Position numbers and translations under genes: made by a program
In this document: one piece after another, positions 1 through 12,629 of the stretch
How the letters are laid out: every line of letters starts with the position of its first letter
Numbering within the stretch: the stretch's first letter is position 1
DNA from: Heliocidaris erythrogramma
Taxonomy: Eukaryota > Echinodermata > Echinoidea > Camarodonta > Echinometridae
Assembly (NCBI GenBank): GCA_025617745.1
Contig: CM046857.1
Location: forward strand, 25,451,761 to 25,515,760
Length of the DNA: 64,000 nt
Direction of reading: 5' to 3'
The notes under the pieces: model-generated
Database searches by the model: none
Told to the model about the DNA's origin: nothing
What the model saw: the letters and a program-made list of their open reading frames with translations, nothing else

Positions 1-1142
1 CCGCGAGCAATATTTACATTTGCAAAATGTCATCTCTGCTCAAACACGAAGACAAGTGTGTACACGGTCTCTTGTTCTACCTTGTCAAGTGAAAACAACC
101 TTCGGGCGGCGCGCAGTTGCAACGCAATAGTGAAAAAAATAAAGTAACAAGTCCTGCGAAAAGCAACTAATAAAAAGCGATTAGAAGATTACCCGCGACT
201 CGGAAGAAAAAAAAATCGCGCCGCGGCCATATTCTATTCCCCATTTGCACTTTCTTGCCTCCGAGCATTGCAAATTAGCGCTAAAAGACAGTCAATATTG
301 ATAGTGATAACTTTAATTTGAGCGAAACTTTGTGACAGGCTGCGAAATGCTTTACGGCGATCAGGCAAAAATTTCAAGGCAATCGTTGTGCAAATAAGAC
401 GACAAAATCAGGAGGCCGACTAGGGCAGAAGCGCGAGAGGGGGAAAAAATTAAAGTTGAAAGAGGAGAGGGGAAAATAGATGTAGGTGCTTTATTACCCG
501 TGAATGAATTCATCGTGTTTACACGCATAGTTGAGATGTGAGATGACATCGCGGAAGATGTGTTATTTGTTCGGAATATTATGTTATTAATTTGATTTTC
601 TGAAATAAGTGAATTACATTTGAATCGCGCGGGAGAAAGGAAAAGTGGGAGATCAAGGATAGTGATAAATCGGCACGCTGTCGTCTGCGCTAAGTTGATG
701 ATCTCATTACGTTATTACGTTCACTGATGATGGTGGTGACTTCTATTTGCGAGGGAAATACATGTAGATGGTCCCAAGAGATGTCAGGAAATCATTTTAC
801 CTTAACTAGCGCCCTCTTGGGAGAAGTTGCTCTTCATTGCTTCGTCGACAGTTTCTTTCATTGCTTTATTTGTACATTTTAATTCCTTCTTACATTGTTC
901 TATTGTGTTTTCTAATTCAGCATTTTATTTTCGTATATATACTGGGAATGTTATATAATTGAGCATTATAACTATTTCTATCATGTTTTCTAACCAAACA
1001 TCTGGAAAGGGCAATTTTTATCGCAGGATGACAACCATCATTCACGGTTTAAAAAGCCTTATTCGGCTTGGTGGATTAGGGGAACTACATTATGGAAGCA
1101 CATCAAAATGTTGGCCTAACTATCTATTAATAGAGTGCACCA
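1..1142. other. No gene recognised; left edge of window
   Basis: No coding region, RNA gene or repeat pair can be supported here. The first 300 bases are richer in CG dinucleotides than the AT-rich sequence that follows, which could be promoter-like or the edge of a gene outside the window, but no splice site or start codon supports that. Confidence 0.4.
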
Positions 1143-1291
1143 GGGTCCTGTTTCATAAAACTTGTTATCAATAACAACTGCCCTATTTCTATGCAAAAAT
1201 TGCTCTCAGTCAAATCAGATTTGAGGATTTCAATAGCTTATAACAATTATTGTAACTTGTTATTAACAACAGGTTTTATGAAACGGGGCCC
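1143..1291. mobile_element. Small palindromic element (MITE-like), 149 bp
   Basis: The two ends are inverted copies of about 33 bp built around TTTCATAAAAC and GTTATCAATAACAA. The flanks repeat CAGG(G)TCCTG, which may be a target duplication. A related hairpin with the same terminal layout (GGGCCC, then ATAAAAC) lies at 61,427-61,563. No coding capacity. Confidence 0.6.
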
Positions 1292-2856
1292 AGGTCCTGT
1301 TTTGCCACGGATAAGCTAAGGGCGCATTATAAAGAGCGGCAGTTTTTCGCCGTGGAGCATATTCTATCGCGGGAGGGGCATTTGGGTACTCGAAAGGGGC
1401 ACTTGTTTGTCGCAGGAGGGGCACCATCTATAAAAACTATGTTTAGCTTAGCTACTTGGCTATTGAAAATCTTTAGGAATGGAATAAAGCACACACAAAC
1501 AGAAATAGGCCTTCAAAAAAAGGGCTTCTATTTTTGTCATGAATATGTATAAACTAACGGCATTAAATAAAGAAAGGGTCATTTTTATTAGGAGGTGAAA
1601 TTATTCTGTCGTGGGAGGCTATTCGTTCTCTTGGAACTTCACTTTTGTTGGAGGAGGGGTACATTTTAAAATTCTGTAAATAAAGAGTTGGGCATTACCC
1701 CCCTGCGACCACCCCTCCCCCCCCCCCTCGTTTCGCCTTACTCAGGACTCCTTTCGCCGATACCGATATAGTGTTTGGTTGTCGGCACTCGGAGAAATTT
1801 CGTCGAATCACTGCAAAAGAGGGCGTTCGTTCTTTTCTAAATGGAATGACTTTCCAATGTTTACCAGCAGTACATGTACATGTGTTATCTTTTTAGGAAG
1901 GAAAAAGAAACTATTAACGTCCATTAATAGCACAGATACAACTCTTTTAAAAATTAAGTCTATTACAGATGCCTACCCCACCCCGCCCGCCTTTCCTCAT
2001 TTGTTGTGTTTGCCGTCTAGCTTAGGCAAGGTATCATTTTCCGTATTGTTAAATATGAAACAAGAAAGTATGGATTAATATCGGCCTTTTTTTTTTACTA
2101 GGATGGATAAGGAATAAAACACGAAATCAGCAAGAATTCTATAAAAGACTTAGTAGTATGTATCATGGAATACGAACATTTTATCAAAAGAAACCTTTTA
2201 ACTTTAGACAAACTGACAAAGTTTGTATTTAAGTGAGCTAACGTATTTTGTGTGTGTGTGTGTGTGGGGGGGGGGGGGGGGTATAAGATTGTTAAGTACG
2301 ACCAGGGAACGACATAGTCGGCAGACTAGCCGAGAGAGAATATACCTGTGCGCAAGAATGAGAAACTTTTAGAAGAAAGCCTGTGATGAAAGTCCGATCG
2401 TTTATATTATAATCAGAAATTAAAAAAAAATCTTCACAATATTTTACGGAATGGCTCAGACGAAAGCATATACGGCTAAGGGCACACTTTCCGAAGGGGC
2501 TGACACCGCTTGCCAGAATGCTAACTTTCGCTCCCTCGCAAAAAGAGACACTGTATTTTGGTAAAAATTGGTTATTTAGTCATCAAAAGCCCCCTCTATC
2601 GTGTATGGAGTTCACAAGGTTACTTTCATATTGGCTGAATATTATTGTGAATGGGTTGAACGATTATGACAAAGAGGGGAGGCCTCCGTGCAGTGGCGGA
2701 TATAGGCGGGCACCCTGCCTCCATGTGTCAAAAGTGGACGAGACAACTGATTCGAATGAATTATTTGGCATTTCTCTTCAGGTTATTTTTATGAACATAT
2801 TAATATCCCTATAATGTACAGTACCCCTGGCCACCCCGCTCTCCACCGCGATGGAC
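1292..2856. other. Intergenic stretch without recognised gene
   Basis: Contains a C-rich run near 1,700-1,730, a poly-T near 2,085 and a GT microsatellite followed by a long G run at about 2,250-2,281. A short CAGTGGCGGAT sequence at 2,691 resembles the end of a hAT-type element but I found no partner end. Confidence 0.4.
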
Positions 2857-2859
2857 TAG

Positions 2860-3035
2860 TGGGGTATTGCAAGAAAGTTGCGATTGATTGCAAGCTGCAA
2901 CTGATCGGTACTGACCAATCAAAAACATTGTTGCAAGCGCATCTTCTTGAATGGGCAGACCCTGAACCATTCAGAATGGTTGTTCTAATTTGCTTTACAA
3001 TTTGCAATCGATTGCAATTTTCTTGCAACACCCCA
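2860..3035. mobile_element. Non-autonomous TIR element, 176 bp, TAG target duplication
   Basis: Ends are inverted: TGGGGTATTGCAAGAAA on the left against TTTCTTGCAACACCCCA reversed on the right, extended by the motif ATTGATTGCAA. It is flanked by TAG at 2,857-2,859 and 3,036-3,038. The sequence around it (CACCGCGATGGACTA) recurs without the insert near 3,583-3,598, which supports it as an insertion. No coding capacity. Confidence 0.65.
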
Positions 3036-3038
3036 TAG

Positions 3039-4076
3039 GTTTCGGTGTACTGATTATTAAATCTCCGAAAAGAAAGTTACCAGTTTGTAGGAAGATTTTA
3101 GGAAATACCTTTTTACAGTTTCTCTTGAAGTAATTCATATTTTCAATTTCATCGGTCTGATTGTTCTATTCATCAGAATTTATTCTTCTGAATATTTTGT
3201 ATTAGTCATTGCATCATCAGTCAAATGCAATATTGGTAATTGCTTAATCGGCATGTGAGTCAATATATCACAGTCTTCCGACCTATGAATAATGGTTTTA
3301 TTGGAAGAGTCTGTGCCTTTGAATGTTCTTAACAGAGATATGGCGCCAAACAAATGCTGTGAATCATCATCACTATCCTCATGATGTTTGATTAATTTCA
3401 TGTAGCATACCTAAGACCATCTCACCTTGCCTTATCTACTGCATGAGCTAATAGTGGCGTCATTTTTGTACGCCAGAGTGAGTTGTGAAAGGAACCATTT
3501 CTAAGTGATAGAATCAATAAGCTTGATTTTCTGTTATTCACATTCAACATCAATTTTTGTACAGAGCCCCACCCCGCCGCTATGCACCGTGATGGACTAC
3601 CTTCGGTTTACCGGTTTACCCAGTAACCGATTATTCCATCTTCGTACGTGGTAGTTGTGGTAGAAGACTGGTGAGAAATCTCTCTTTTGTCTTTGCCTAG
3701 GTTGCCATGGTTTTAATCAACAAATTGATGTTGATGAGAATTTAGCTGCAGTCATGCATATCAGTAACTGTGAAATAATAATTACATGTATATTTAAAAA
3801 TAAAAAAAGACAAAGAAGACATAAGTTTTATTACGGAACATGTTTCGGAGTCATACTCCATCATCAGCCTGTTTTTTTTAACAGAGACATGTATATTTAC
3901 TTTATCCGGCACATCAAAATGTTGGGAAGATCCTAGTGTGCAACTAATGAAAACTAATTTTGACGTTCTTTTTTTTCCAGAGTAAAATGCCCCTGTCTAA
4001 GTAGGATCAGGGGTGTCGATCCGTGTTCACGATTGGGGGATATAACCGGGGGATATGACCGGCGAGGGAGCGAAGC
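3039..4076. other. No gene recognised
   Basis: AT-rich sequence without splice-bounded open frame. It includes a second copy (3,583-3,598) of the short sequence that hosts the 2,860 element. An open frame on the minus strand at 3,180-3,401 has no recognisable domain and no splice or start context, so I do not call it. Confidence 0.35.
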
Positions 4077-5675
4077 CAGTGGCGTATCTGTAGGGATTAT
4101 GGCACCTGGGGCTCAAAAAATGAAGTTACGCCCCCCCCCCCCCCCCCGCCGAGTGCCGCGTCTTATCTACGTTAGCGAGGGAGCAAAGCGACAATACGGC
4201 AAATTTTAACCCTAAAAAACGCAATTTCTTGTGCATTTTACCCAGGAAATTTTGCAATTGACCACCGCAATAGAGCGGTAGAGAAGCCCGAATCTTATAC
4301 ATTGATAAACGGTTTTCTATATTCACTCACTTCTACAATCGGGAGCAAAACAAAAACCCTATATATAGCCTTGAAAAAGAGTCGAGAAATTCAGCAAGGC
4401 TACCTAAAGTTGAGGTTTCTTGCAAAAGCTGAACCTTTGCAAATGCGGTTGATTGGTTCTTGATATGATGGGGCTCTTTAATCTCTTCAGATTATTTGCG
4501 CCAGTCACTTTAGTAAGTTTGGCGTAGGCTTCGGAAAGCCCACGAGCGACTCTTTTTTTGTGGTGAAAATGGTGTTATTAATGGTCATCATTATGCTGTT
4601 TTATACACTTTATCCTATATTGGGGCGCAATATTTAGCAGGAGTAATAATTATGAAACTTACATGATATAGCGAACAAAGCAATTACATCTCTATTTTTT
4701 TTCTTCAAGTTTTGAACCCTTTAAGCCCTGGGTTCTTAATTATTTTGTCAGGCGGGCCAGAAATGTTCTTGAAATTACGTCGCGAGCCACTGAGTATTAC
4801 ACATTCATATAAAGACTTATGGGGCTCACGTCTCCATTGCCCGAATACATTGTGTATTAGCTTTCTAGCTTTTCGATTCAGCGAGTGAGCGAAGCTTGCG
4901 AGCAAAAAAATGGACACTTTAGAATCGGTAAAATCCAATTTCGTCATCAAAATGTGCTAATTTAGATCATCTGAGATATACAAATTACAGAGAGACCATT
5001 GAATTTGTGCACTGCCCGGAAATGAGATGGCGGTGCCCGAATGCAGGAACATCTTTATATTCTCGGGGAGAGGGCTTCAGCTCCTATCCCCCGCCTCAGA
5101 TGTTAATGCATACATACCCAACTGGCTCATCTAAGGACAGTTGAAAGATTTTAGAATACTCCTCCCGTGTCCTTATTTTTTCTTCGTTTCATGTTTATTT
5201 TGTGTTTTTTTTAATATATATACGTGGTAGAACAGGGAACGGATAAATATGATACTGCTTTTTGCGAGCGAGCAAAAAATTGACACTTTTATCATAACAA
5301 TAGTTAGGATGATATTATATTATACATCAACATAGTACTTAAAACAAGATTTTTTTTTCTTACTAGATACTTTTGGCGGCCGCATTATATCGACTCGCGG
5401 GCCGCAAGTGGCCCATGGGCGGCACTTTAAGAACAAAGGTTTTAAGCTATTAAAAAAAAAACTATATAGGTCTACTGGGGGAGGGGGGGGGGGGGGCGAA
5501 ATTACGACATCTTGAAAATGTTCGCATTTCAAACATTCAAAAACTAGATTTCTAGAACATTTACCGTGCGGATTCTTCATTTCCCCCATTTTTTTCTTTC
5601 TCTCCTTTGCGTTTTTTTACATCCCTCCAAGTGCAGCCCAGGGCACGTGCCCCCTGCCCCCTAGATACGCCACTG
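4077..5675. mobile_element. hAT-like DNA transposon copy, non-autonomous
   Basis: Ends are inverted: CAGTGGCGTATCT on the left and AGATACGCCACTG on the right. They are flanked by 8-bp near-identical repeats, AGCGAAGC at 4,069-4,076 and AACGAAGC at 5,676-5,683. An 8-bp duplication and CAGTGGCG-type ends are typical of the hAT superfamily. The 1.6-kb interior has C-rich and G-rich runs, repeats of a GCGAGCAAAAA motif, and no transposase that I can recognise. Confidence 0.65.
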
Positions 5676-5683
5676 AACGAAGC

Positions 5684-6299
5684 GACCGAGAGGGGGAAGG
5701 TGTGGGAGGGGGATACCCCTCACACACCAGGGACTTTAAAAAAAATCTGTCTATAAAACTTCCATGTTAGAGCATATCCCATAATGTTTTTTTTTAATGA
5801 AAAGAAGGAATGCACGGATCTACACCAATGGACGGAACCCCTCAATTGAGAATAACAATGCGAGCGAACGAATTTTCTTCGATATTTTCGCATTGAAATT
5901 ATGGCATTTCTTATTACTTACTTCTAATAATTAAAGGAAGTGGCAAGTCGTAATCCATGGGCCTGACCAGTTGGCCTCACTCGGGGAAATTCGGATACAA
6001 TCAGGTCCAATCGTGCATTACCGAAGGAATGTTATTGCCGGATTCCTCGCGCGATCGTTAACTCGAATCCCTCCATACGCAACCGACCAATAAGATTCAA
6101 ATACTGGAATAAAGAACACGCGATCTTGTTTACCCAAATTTGGGTCAATGTGCGAACTTTTATTAGCTGCGCACGATAAATTGAAGTCGCTTTGAACTTT
6201 GATCCAGAGAAAGGAGCAGCCAACTGTAAAAGCGCCCATAGATTGCGACTTGTCGCTCCCTTTAAAATATGTGATAGTATTTCAAGATCAAACAATAGG
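5684..6299. other. No gene recognised
   Basis: Single-copy-looking sequence. Two overlapping minus-strand open frames (6,018-6,295) lack any recognisable domain and are not bounded by convincing splice sites. Confidence 0.35.
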
Positions 6300-7885
6300 T
6301 ACGTTCACACGTAGAGTGATAGCATCGATGCTATCGAGGTGTCGATGCTATTTTGGTGAAGACCAGATAGTGTCGAGACCAAACGCTGTCTGAACGCAGA
6401 TAGTCACGAGATAGAAGCGAGTTTCCAAACTATTCTTGCAGCGAGTTTAGCAGGAGTAAATCTCAGGATCCAGCGACATAGCATCGACGCTTTGCGGTAG
6501 ACCACCCACCGCGCTTGTGACTATTTGTAATGTGAGCGCAATCGCTGCTATCTTCACTCGCTGCTATTGTAATTCTGTCTGTTTCATGTGGTGCTATTAT
6601 AATGCAATGTATGTATTCATGTCATGTACCCTCTTCCCTACTTTTGTCTATTATCATTCTGTCTGTTTCATCTGGTACTGTAATGTAATGTGATGTATAT
6701 AGGGGTAAGTAGGCTAATGTGTATACTGTGTGGTAAGGAAGGGGGTTGTTTTGTTGTTTGTTTGTTTTTGGGGGGTTCCTTCTTTTTATCTTTTTCTTTT
6801 TTATATATGACCAGGCACCACAAAACCACCACAAAACCACCCAAAAGTCGCACTGTGTGATTTTCAGTTAGAGCTCAATCAATGTGTTTTGGTTGGCATG
6901 CATGGTCAAATTTTAGTTTTGGGTATTTCCTGAAAGAGTATACTTTTTTCTAAGTAATCTAAAATGTGGAGGCACCAAACAATCTAGAAGTGGTATTTTT
7001 GACAGCTTTTTATCAGACTTATGTGTGTCTTCTCTGGATTTTGTTGTATTACTTTTCTTTTTCACGACCCTGAATACTTGTTTCATTTTAATCTCCCATA
7101 AATCTCCCTGAGTAAGTTTTTGCATTGATACTTGTGCACTATGATAAACAGGATAGGCCCTATGTCTATGTAGTATGCCAAGTTTTAGGACAATCTGATA
7201 ATCCCTTCATAGAAATTTTCATTGAGTTCTAATCCTCCATTTGTCACCTTAGCACAACACTTTGCAAGTCAGAGTGCTTCAATAGACTGCAAACTTTATG
7301 AGGGACTGTGCATTCTTCTCTGTGAGTTATGAACATCCAATGAGTTATATATCATTTTAAAGCTGAGAATCTGCTCTTTCAGAATCAGACCTTAACTAAA
7401 GTATGATGTGGTCTTTAGATATTGATTTACATGTGCTTACCAGAGAATATAGGGTGCATGCATGCATGTGTTTTATTTTGGCATAAGATTGGAGTTCAGC
7501 CAATTTTGACATGTAGGCCTACAAGGTTTATTTAAAATTAAGTATTATAACACATGTATTTGCTACTTGAGTGTATTATCGATATTACAAATGAATTGTT
7601 ATTGTGTTATTATGTTGATTTATGAAGACAAATAAAATATTATTCAAAACAAAAGCTTCGCATCATATTATGACCCCTGTACACAAACTTCCGCGCGTTT
7701 GACCATGCATACCAGTTATACTCGGGTCACTCTGTGTGGCGCAGTAATTATTGTTTTGGCAGCGGGTGAGCGATGAATAGTCACGAGTGGGTGATAGAAG
7801 CAAGTCGATCACGGTCTGTCTGAACGTACTGGAAATATTTTTGAAACTTACATAGCATCGATGCTATGTACTACGTGTGAACATA
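6300..7885. mobile_element. Non-autonomous TIR element of 1.6 kb
   Basis: The ends are inverted repeats of about 35 bp carrying GTTCACACGTAG and the inner palindrome ATAGCATCGATGCTAT. Just inside, CTGTCTGAACG and ATAGTCACGAG also recur on both sides in opposite order. The interior has a short tandem duplication around TCTGTCTGTTTCAT (6,570-6,690) and a part (6,806-7,460) that resembles 31,970-32,150, so another element is probably nested here. No transposase seen. Confidence 0.6.
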
Positions 7886-8045
7886 AAAAATGTGTTTGGA
7901 TGATTATTAGTTTTAAGTTAAAGTATCATAATTCTTATTTGCTCTCGGCCAATCAGATGCAAGGATTTCAGTGGCTGGGCTGGGCTGGGCTGGTGGTTTT
8001 TTGTTTGTTGTTGTTTTGTTGTTTTGTTTGTTTGTTTGTTTGTGT

Positions 8046-8080
8046 TTTTTTTTTTTTTTTTTTTGGGGGGGGGGGGGGGA
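8046..8080 (+). repeat. Composite homopolymer: poly-T followed by poly-G
   Basis: About 18 T residues run directly into about 13 G residues. The segment just upstream (7,925-7,965) is a reverse-strand fragment of the palindromic element at 11,221-11,360, sharing the CCAATCAGATGCAAGG motif. Confidence 0.7.
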
Positions 8081-8138
8081 CTTTGATACTAATTTTATTT
8101 CTAAGCAGTACACAGCAGGATCTGAAATATATTCGTGT

Positions 8139-8406
8139 CACTATGAACATGGCGAACAAAGAAGCGGACAAAATATACAGCTCCTCGTTGTACCTTCCAC
8201 AATCGCTCTGGTAGACAAAAGAACTTCCCTTGATTGCTATTATGTAAAAGTATGTAGAACAGGTGTCACATGCATAGTCACCTATTCTACTTATTTTACA
8301 TGTGATAACAATGAAGGGATGTTCTTTTGTCTACCAGAGCAATTGTGGAGGGTACAATGAGGAGCTGTATATTTTGTCCGCTCTCTTTGTCATCATGTTC
8401 ATAGTG
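8139..8406. repeat. Near-perfect hairpin with about 115-bp arms
   Basis: The arms 8,139-8,254 and 8,285-8,406 are inverted copies with only scattered differences, separated by a loop of about 30 bp. Key shared blocks are ACTATGAACATG, GGACAAAATATACAGCTCC and CTGGTAGACAAAAGAA. A transcript would fold into a long stem. Probably a palindromic MITE of recent origin. Confidence 0.75.
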
Positions 8407-8849
8407 TGTGGCCACTCACCCAGCCCTCCTGCCCCCAAAATATGAAGATCTTTTTCCCCGTTCTGTTCTTTTTGTATTTACAGTGTTTACATTTGATTCG
8501 CTTTTTGCTTGTCCGAGATTATATAGTGTCCCTGTATTAAACAGTTGCGACATGGACGTCCCACTTTTCTGGAAACAAAATGGCGTTCGAATCCTTTCTA
8601 TTGAGAACACCCAGGTGCTCATCGGAATTGAATAGAAATGTTACGTAATAGTGGAAACAAAATGGCGTTCAAATCCCCAGTTGTCGTAACTCTCTAATAC
8701 AGGGACACTAAGATTATAGAGAACACTACCCCATCCCTGGTAGACATGGCAGAAAGGGGTACTTTTTGTTGCTTGTCAGCCATTTTTGAGCCCCCCCCCC
8801 CCCCTCAGTACTTAAAAGAGTTGGCCTTAATATATTTTCAAGTGTTTAT
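8407..8849. other. No gene recognised
   Basis: Contains two copies of GGAAACAAAATGGCGTTC (about 8,569 and 8,653), a C-rich run at 8,790-8,804, and nothing else I can identify. Confidence 0.4.
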
Positions 8850-9062
8850 CTACATCATCATCTCCAGCTCGTCTACGACTTCGTCGATGCCAGGTAGAGG
8901 TGGGAGTTCTGTCGACAGGTGTTGCCGATGGCGGCGAGATCGGCGTTGGTCGTAACATCTCCCATCAAGGTGAGAAGTCGTCCCGAGTTGGTACACGTCA
9001 CTCGCGATGGAGGTGACCAGGTCATCGAAGGCGCATTCAGGGGCAATGTGTCCATACACTTC
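8850..9062 (-). CDS. Possible last exon of an unrecognised minus-strand gene
   Basis: A minus-strand open frame of 70 codons begins right after a good acceptor (TTTTACAG at 9,063-9,070) and ends at a TAG at 8,850-8,852. The block is clearly more GC-rich than its surroundings, most codons end in G or C, and the tail is acidic (DEVVDELEMMM). I recognise no domain. A second frame through the same bases is also open, so the frame is not certain. No upstream exon could be found before the ATF7IP gene, so this could also be a retrocopy fragment or a relic. Confidence 0.3.
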   Translation of the reverse strand, partial: EVYGHIAPECAFDDLVTSIASDVYQLGTTSHLDGRCYDQRRSRRHRQHLSTELPPLPGIDEVVDELEMMM

Positions 9063-9719
9063 CTGTAAAATGAGCTAATGATTAAGGATGCCAGTTGGGT
9101 TTCCAAAAGGGGGGGGGGGGGGGGGGGGTGCGGCCAACTATTGTCGACCCAACGGCCTCCAAGCTATGAGACATAAAGAGATAGATGGAATTCTCTTAGA
9201 ATTTAGATTTACCAAGTGCAAAAATGTTCTTAAATTTGAGGGAAATTTGTAGATATATGTATGGCATTGCAAAAAACAAAAAGCGAACCCCCCCCCCCCA
9301 AAAAAAAAAAAAACCCAACAAAACAGTGGTGGCTGTAGATGGTGGAAGAAAAAATTTGAGTTTTGACATCCAATGGCATTTCATGATGCACTTATTAAGT
9401 TTTGAAAGATGGAAGATTAGGACACGACATATACCCTGAGCAAATTTCAAGATTGAAAGCACTCCAGTTTTTTTCATCAACACTTTTTAGCATTGAAAGA
9501 AAATTTTGAGCAAATTTTAAATTTGTGTGTTCTAGGGCACAAACGTAATGTGCTTTGAAAAAAAAAAGGGGCGGCGGGTTAGGACAGAGCATATACATCC
9601 AGGGGTAGGTCTACTCTGCGAAGAGGGTTCTCCTCCTCGCACCCTGACAAGATTTTGAGAGGAAGGGAAACATAGGCCTACAGAGACAAACTAATTTCTA
9701 TCCTTACATTTACATCAAG
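9063..9719. other. Intergenic stretch with homopolymer runs
   Basis: Holds a long G run (9,109-9,128), a C run followed by an A run (9,289-9,314) and an A run followed by GGGG (9,558-9,572). No gene or element ends were identified. Confidence 0.4.
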
Positions 9720-9760
9720 AAATGACCAGTTCCGACAATTTCCATATTATAGTACAAATG

Positions 9761-9766
9761 TTTTAT
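9761..9766 (-). promoter_or_regulatory. Candidate poly(A) signal for the ATF7IP transcript
   Basis: TTTATT on the plus strand reads AATAAA on the minus strand. If used, the ATF7IP 3' UTR would be about 4.3 kb. Other copies of the hexamer occur nearer the stop codon, so this is one option among several. Confidence 0.2.
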
Positions 9767-10166
9767 TCTTACAATATCATTAAGATGAGCATTTACAAAT
9801 GATGGTCTCACAAAGTTTGTAACGCTTCATATATAAATATCTCAAGCATAAGAAACCAAAACAATTTCATTTCTCAAACACAACATACTATACAATTATT
9901 TATTTACAGTAAAAAAGCTATCACAAACAAATACACACACAATATTCCTAGGCCTACTTATGATAAAACTAATCTCATTTTGTCATTCATTGTAAATCTC
10001 TCCTGAATATGATATACATGTATCTGATTTTCTTTTTCCTATACTCTATTAAAACTTAAAACAGGCCACGCCCTTTAACAGTAATTAACTATACAGACGC
10101 ATGTGCATATTGAACTCTTACATACAAGAAGCTCCTTGATATTTTTTTTTTTCAAAATCAAGTCCA

Positions 10167-10393
10167 GGGGTGGTATTCTGAGATTTTTTAAAACTTGATT
10201 TTAGTGAAATAATTTTAATTGTCATAACAAAATGTACATTTATGGCGCATCCTTGGTTAATGACAGCGCAAAAGTGGCTGCGGACGTGGAATTCACCTGC
10301 GCAAACACCAACGAAATGCAATTTAAAATTTGTTAAGACAAATAAAATCTTCGCACTAATATCAAGATAAAATAAATCTCAGAATACCACCCC
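10167..10393. mobile_element. Small TIR element (MITE), 227 bp
   Basis: The ends GGGGTGGTATTCTGAGATTT and its reverse complement are perfect inverted repeats of 20 bp. The interior is AT-rich and non-coding. Confidence 0.7.
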
Positions 10394-11220
10394 AGATGTA
10401 GAACACAAAAAATGTTGACTAAATACCTCTTGACTTCCAAAATGTCTGACTTCCAAAATGTCACCTCATTTGTCATCAGGTGAAAATGTCACACACATTG
10501 CATTACTGCAGCTGTCATTCATTTTTGTAAAATTGACCAATTATTTGTGCATAAGTGTTTTCATGACATAGATAAAAGACATGCTCAATAAACGCATGCT
10601 TCCAGGGATAATCATTTCAATGTGCATAACAGCATGTTAGCGTTCTTCAAGAAAACATGCTCCTTTTTTATATGAATTATGAACGATTCCCATTTATATT
10701 TAAATGTGTTATATCGGATGGGGGGGGGGGGGGTTGTGTGTCCTGACACTTAACAAGAAATAACTTAAAAATATGCATCAAGTAACATTAAAATCAGTGA
10801 ATATTTGCAAGTCATACAATTGTCAACCTACCTTGTGAAAGATTTATGACAATTTGCAAGTAAAGTTGTACAATTTACGAATTAACAATGACTTGTCCGG
10901 ACCATGACGTAATGATACATGCATAGTTACAGGTTATGACTTGACTCTGCTCCAACTGCATACCATGATCCCCCTGAAACTCCCTATGCTCACGTGGCCT
11001 AACGAAACAGAGTGGCACGAACAGACTCTTCCACAACGCAAAGGGCGAAGTTGTTCGTGATGGTGGTGAATTGAAACTTGGGATTTTGACAATTGAATTG
11101 GTAATATTAAACTTAATCAAGGTAGTAGAGCTATTTTATTTAACCAGCTCTATGGCTTAATAATGTTTTTACCTTAATACAATAAAATTATCCTTTTTAA
11201 CAGTATGCATTTTGTCTCCA

Positions 11221-11360
11221 GGGGAGCATTACATCAAGCGTTTTGTCCTTGATTTTTACCGACAACTGTTATAAAAACTACTGAAATCCTTGCATCTGAT
11301 TGGCTGAGAGCAAACTTGTCAGTAAAAATCACTGACAAAACGCTTGATGAAATGCTCCCC
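11221..11360. mobile_element. Small palindromic element, 140 bp
   Basis: Arms share GGGGAGCATT and CATCAAGCGTTTTGTC in inverted order over about 45 bp. The loop carries ATCTGATTGGCTGAGAG, also found reversed at 7,925-7,965, showing that the family is dispersed. No coding capacity. Confidence 0.65.
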
Positions 11361-11693
11361 CGGACGTGTCTTTTCGTGCCTCATTTTGCGAAGCTCCCTT
11401 AGAAAATCCCTTTTATTTGTATTGTTTGTTTTATTTGTTGATAAAATACAAAATGGATGTGGAATTGTATAGCGCATTGTAGACATTGCATAGTATTACA
11501 ATTGTAGGAGGTATGAATTGATATCTTTCCTACGATTACAACTATACCTAAACTATGTAGTGTTATAACAATTACTATCTTTTAATTCTGAATACAGATT
11601 CTACTTTCAATCATGGTACCTGTCTACCCCAGAACTATACATACAGCAAACCGAGAAAGTTCCTTCTGATTGGTCAGTCATTTCATGGAGCTT

Positions 11694-11761
11694 CAAATGG
11701 TTCCCTTCCGTAGAGAATTTACGTAAGAGGGAACTATTGGGAGCTCCATGATCCGCCATGT
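11694..11761. repeat. Imperfect inverted repeat
   Basis: CATGGAGCTTC on the left faces GGAGCTCCATG on the right, with TTCCCTTCCGTAGA facing TACGTAAGAGGGAA inside. It may be a further small palindromic element; ends are not clear. Confidence 0.4.
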
Positions 11762-12629
11762 TTATAACTAAGACCGCATACGCGTAGACCTATTATGCCC
11801 GTGTTACAACTCTCTCTTTCAATGCACTCTGGACTACCCTAATCTCATGGACAAATAGCAAATAATTAACAGCAGTAAAATCCTACTTAATTCTAAGAAA
11901 TGAAATCATGTCCTAAAGAAAAAATATACATTTAAAATGAGAAAAAGAATTCATTTTACGAGAATACAATACAAGACTCAGCATTAGCATTACTTGAACT
12001 GGCTCAGAATCCGACAAAAACCAAAGGGCTTGGAACAACATCAAAAATGTTGGCATGCCTGCACATTTATACTTACATTAGTTAATATATACAGTACTAA
12101 TTCCTTAGCTAATCATCGTACATATCTTTAATTTCATGTCATAACTGTCCCGCATCTCCTGTTCTGTACAGCGGTTTGTTTGTGCTAAAGTGAAGTATTT
12201 ACAATCTACGATTTTCTATGCATGCTGACATGGGCTTCCAGATGCTGAGAAACTTACATTTCTAAAACTGAACAGTAAACGTAATTTACAAAGACGGGAA
12301 ACAATTCTGAACTACACACTACATATCAGTACATTTCCGTTTTTAAACATTTGTCATCATTTTAATGCTTTTTCAAAGACCATGCTTCCCAGTGGGAAAC
12401 AAAACAAGGTTAGGTGATAACAGATGAAAACGTGGACCGTCACGATAATCATGTATGACATCCTCCACTCAAGTCCTGTAACAAATTGTTTGCATGTTGC
12501 AAACACACAAAAGTCCTGACTGGATTTGGACACTCTAAATAATCATCAACATTATGACCACAAATAGCACCTCAACACACACAAAATATTTGAGAAACAG
12601 TCAACAACGGTAAACATATCAAGAGTTAA

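Noticed and set aside
1-300. CpG-rich promoter at the window's left edge
   Set aside because: Composition alone; no transcript start, splice site or coding frame supports it.
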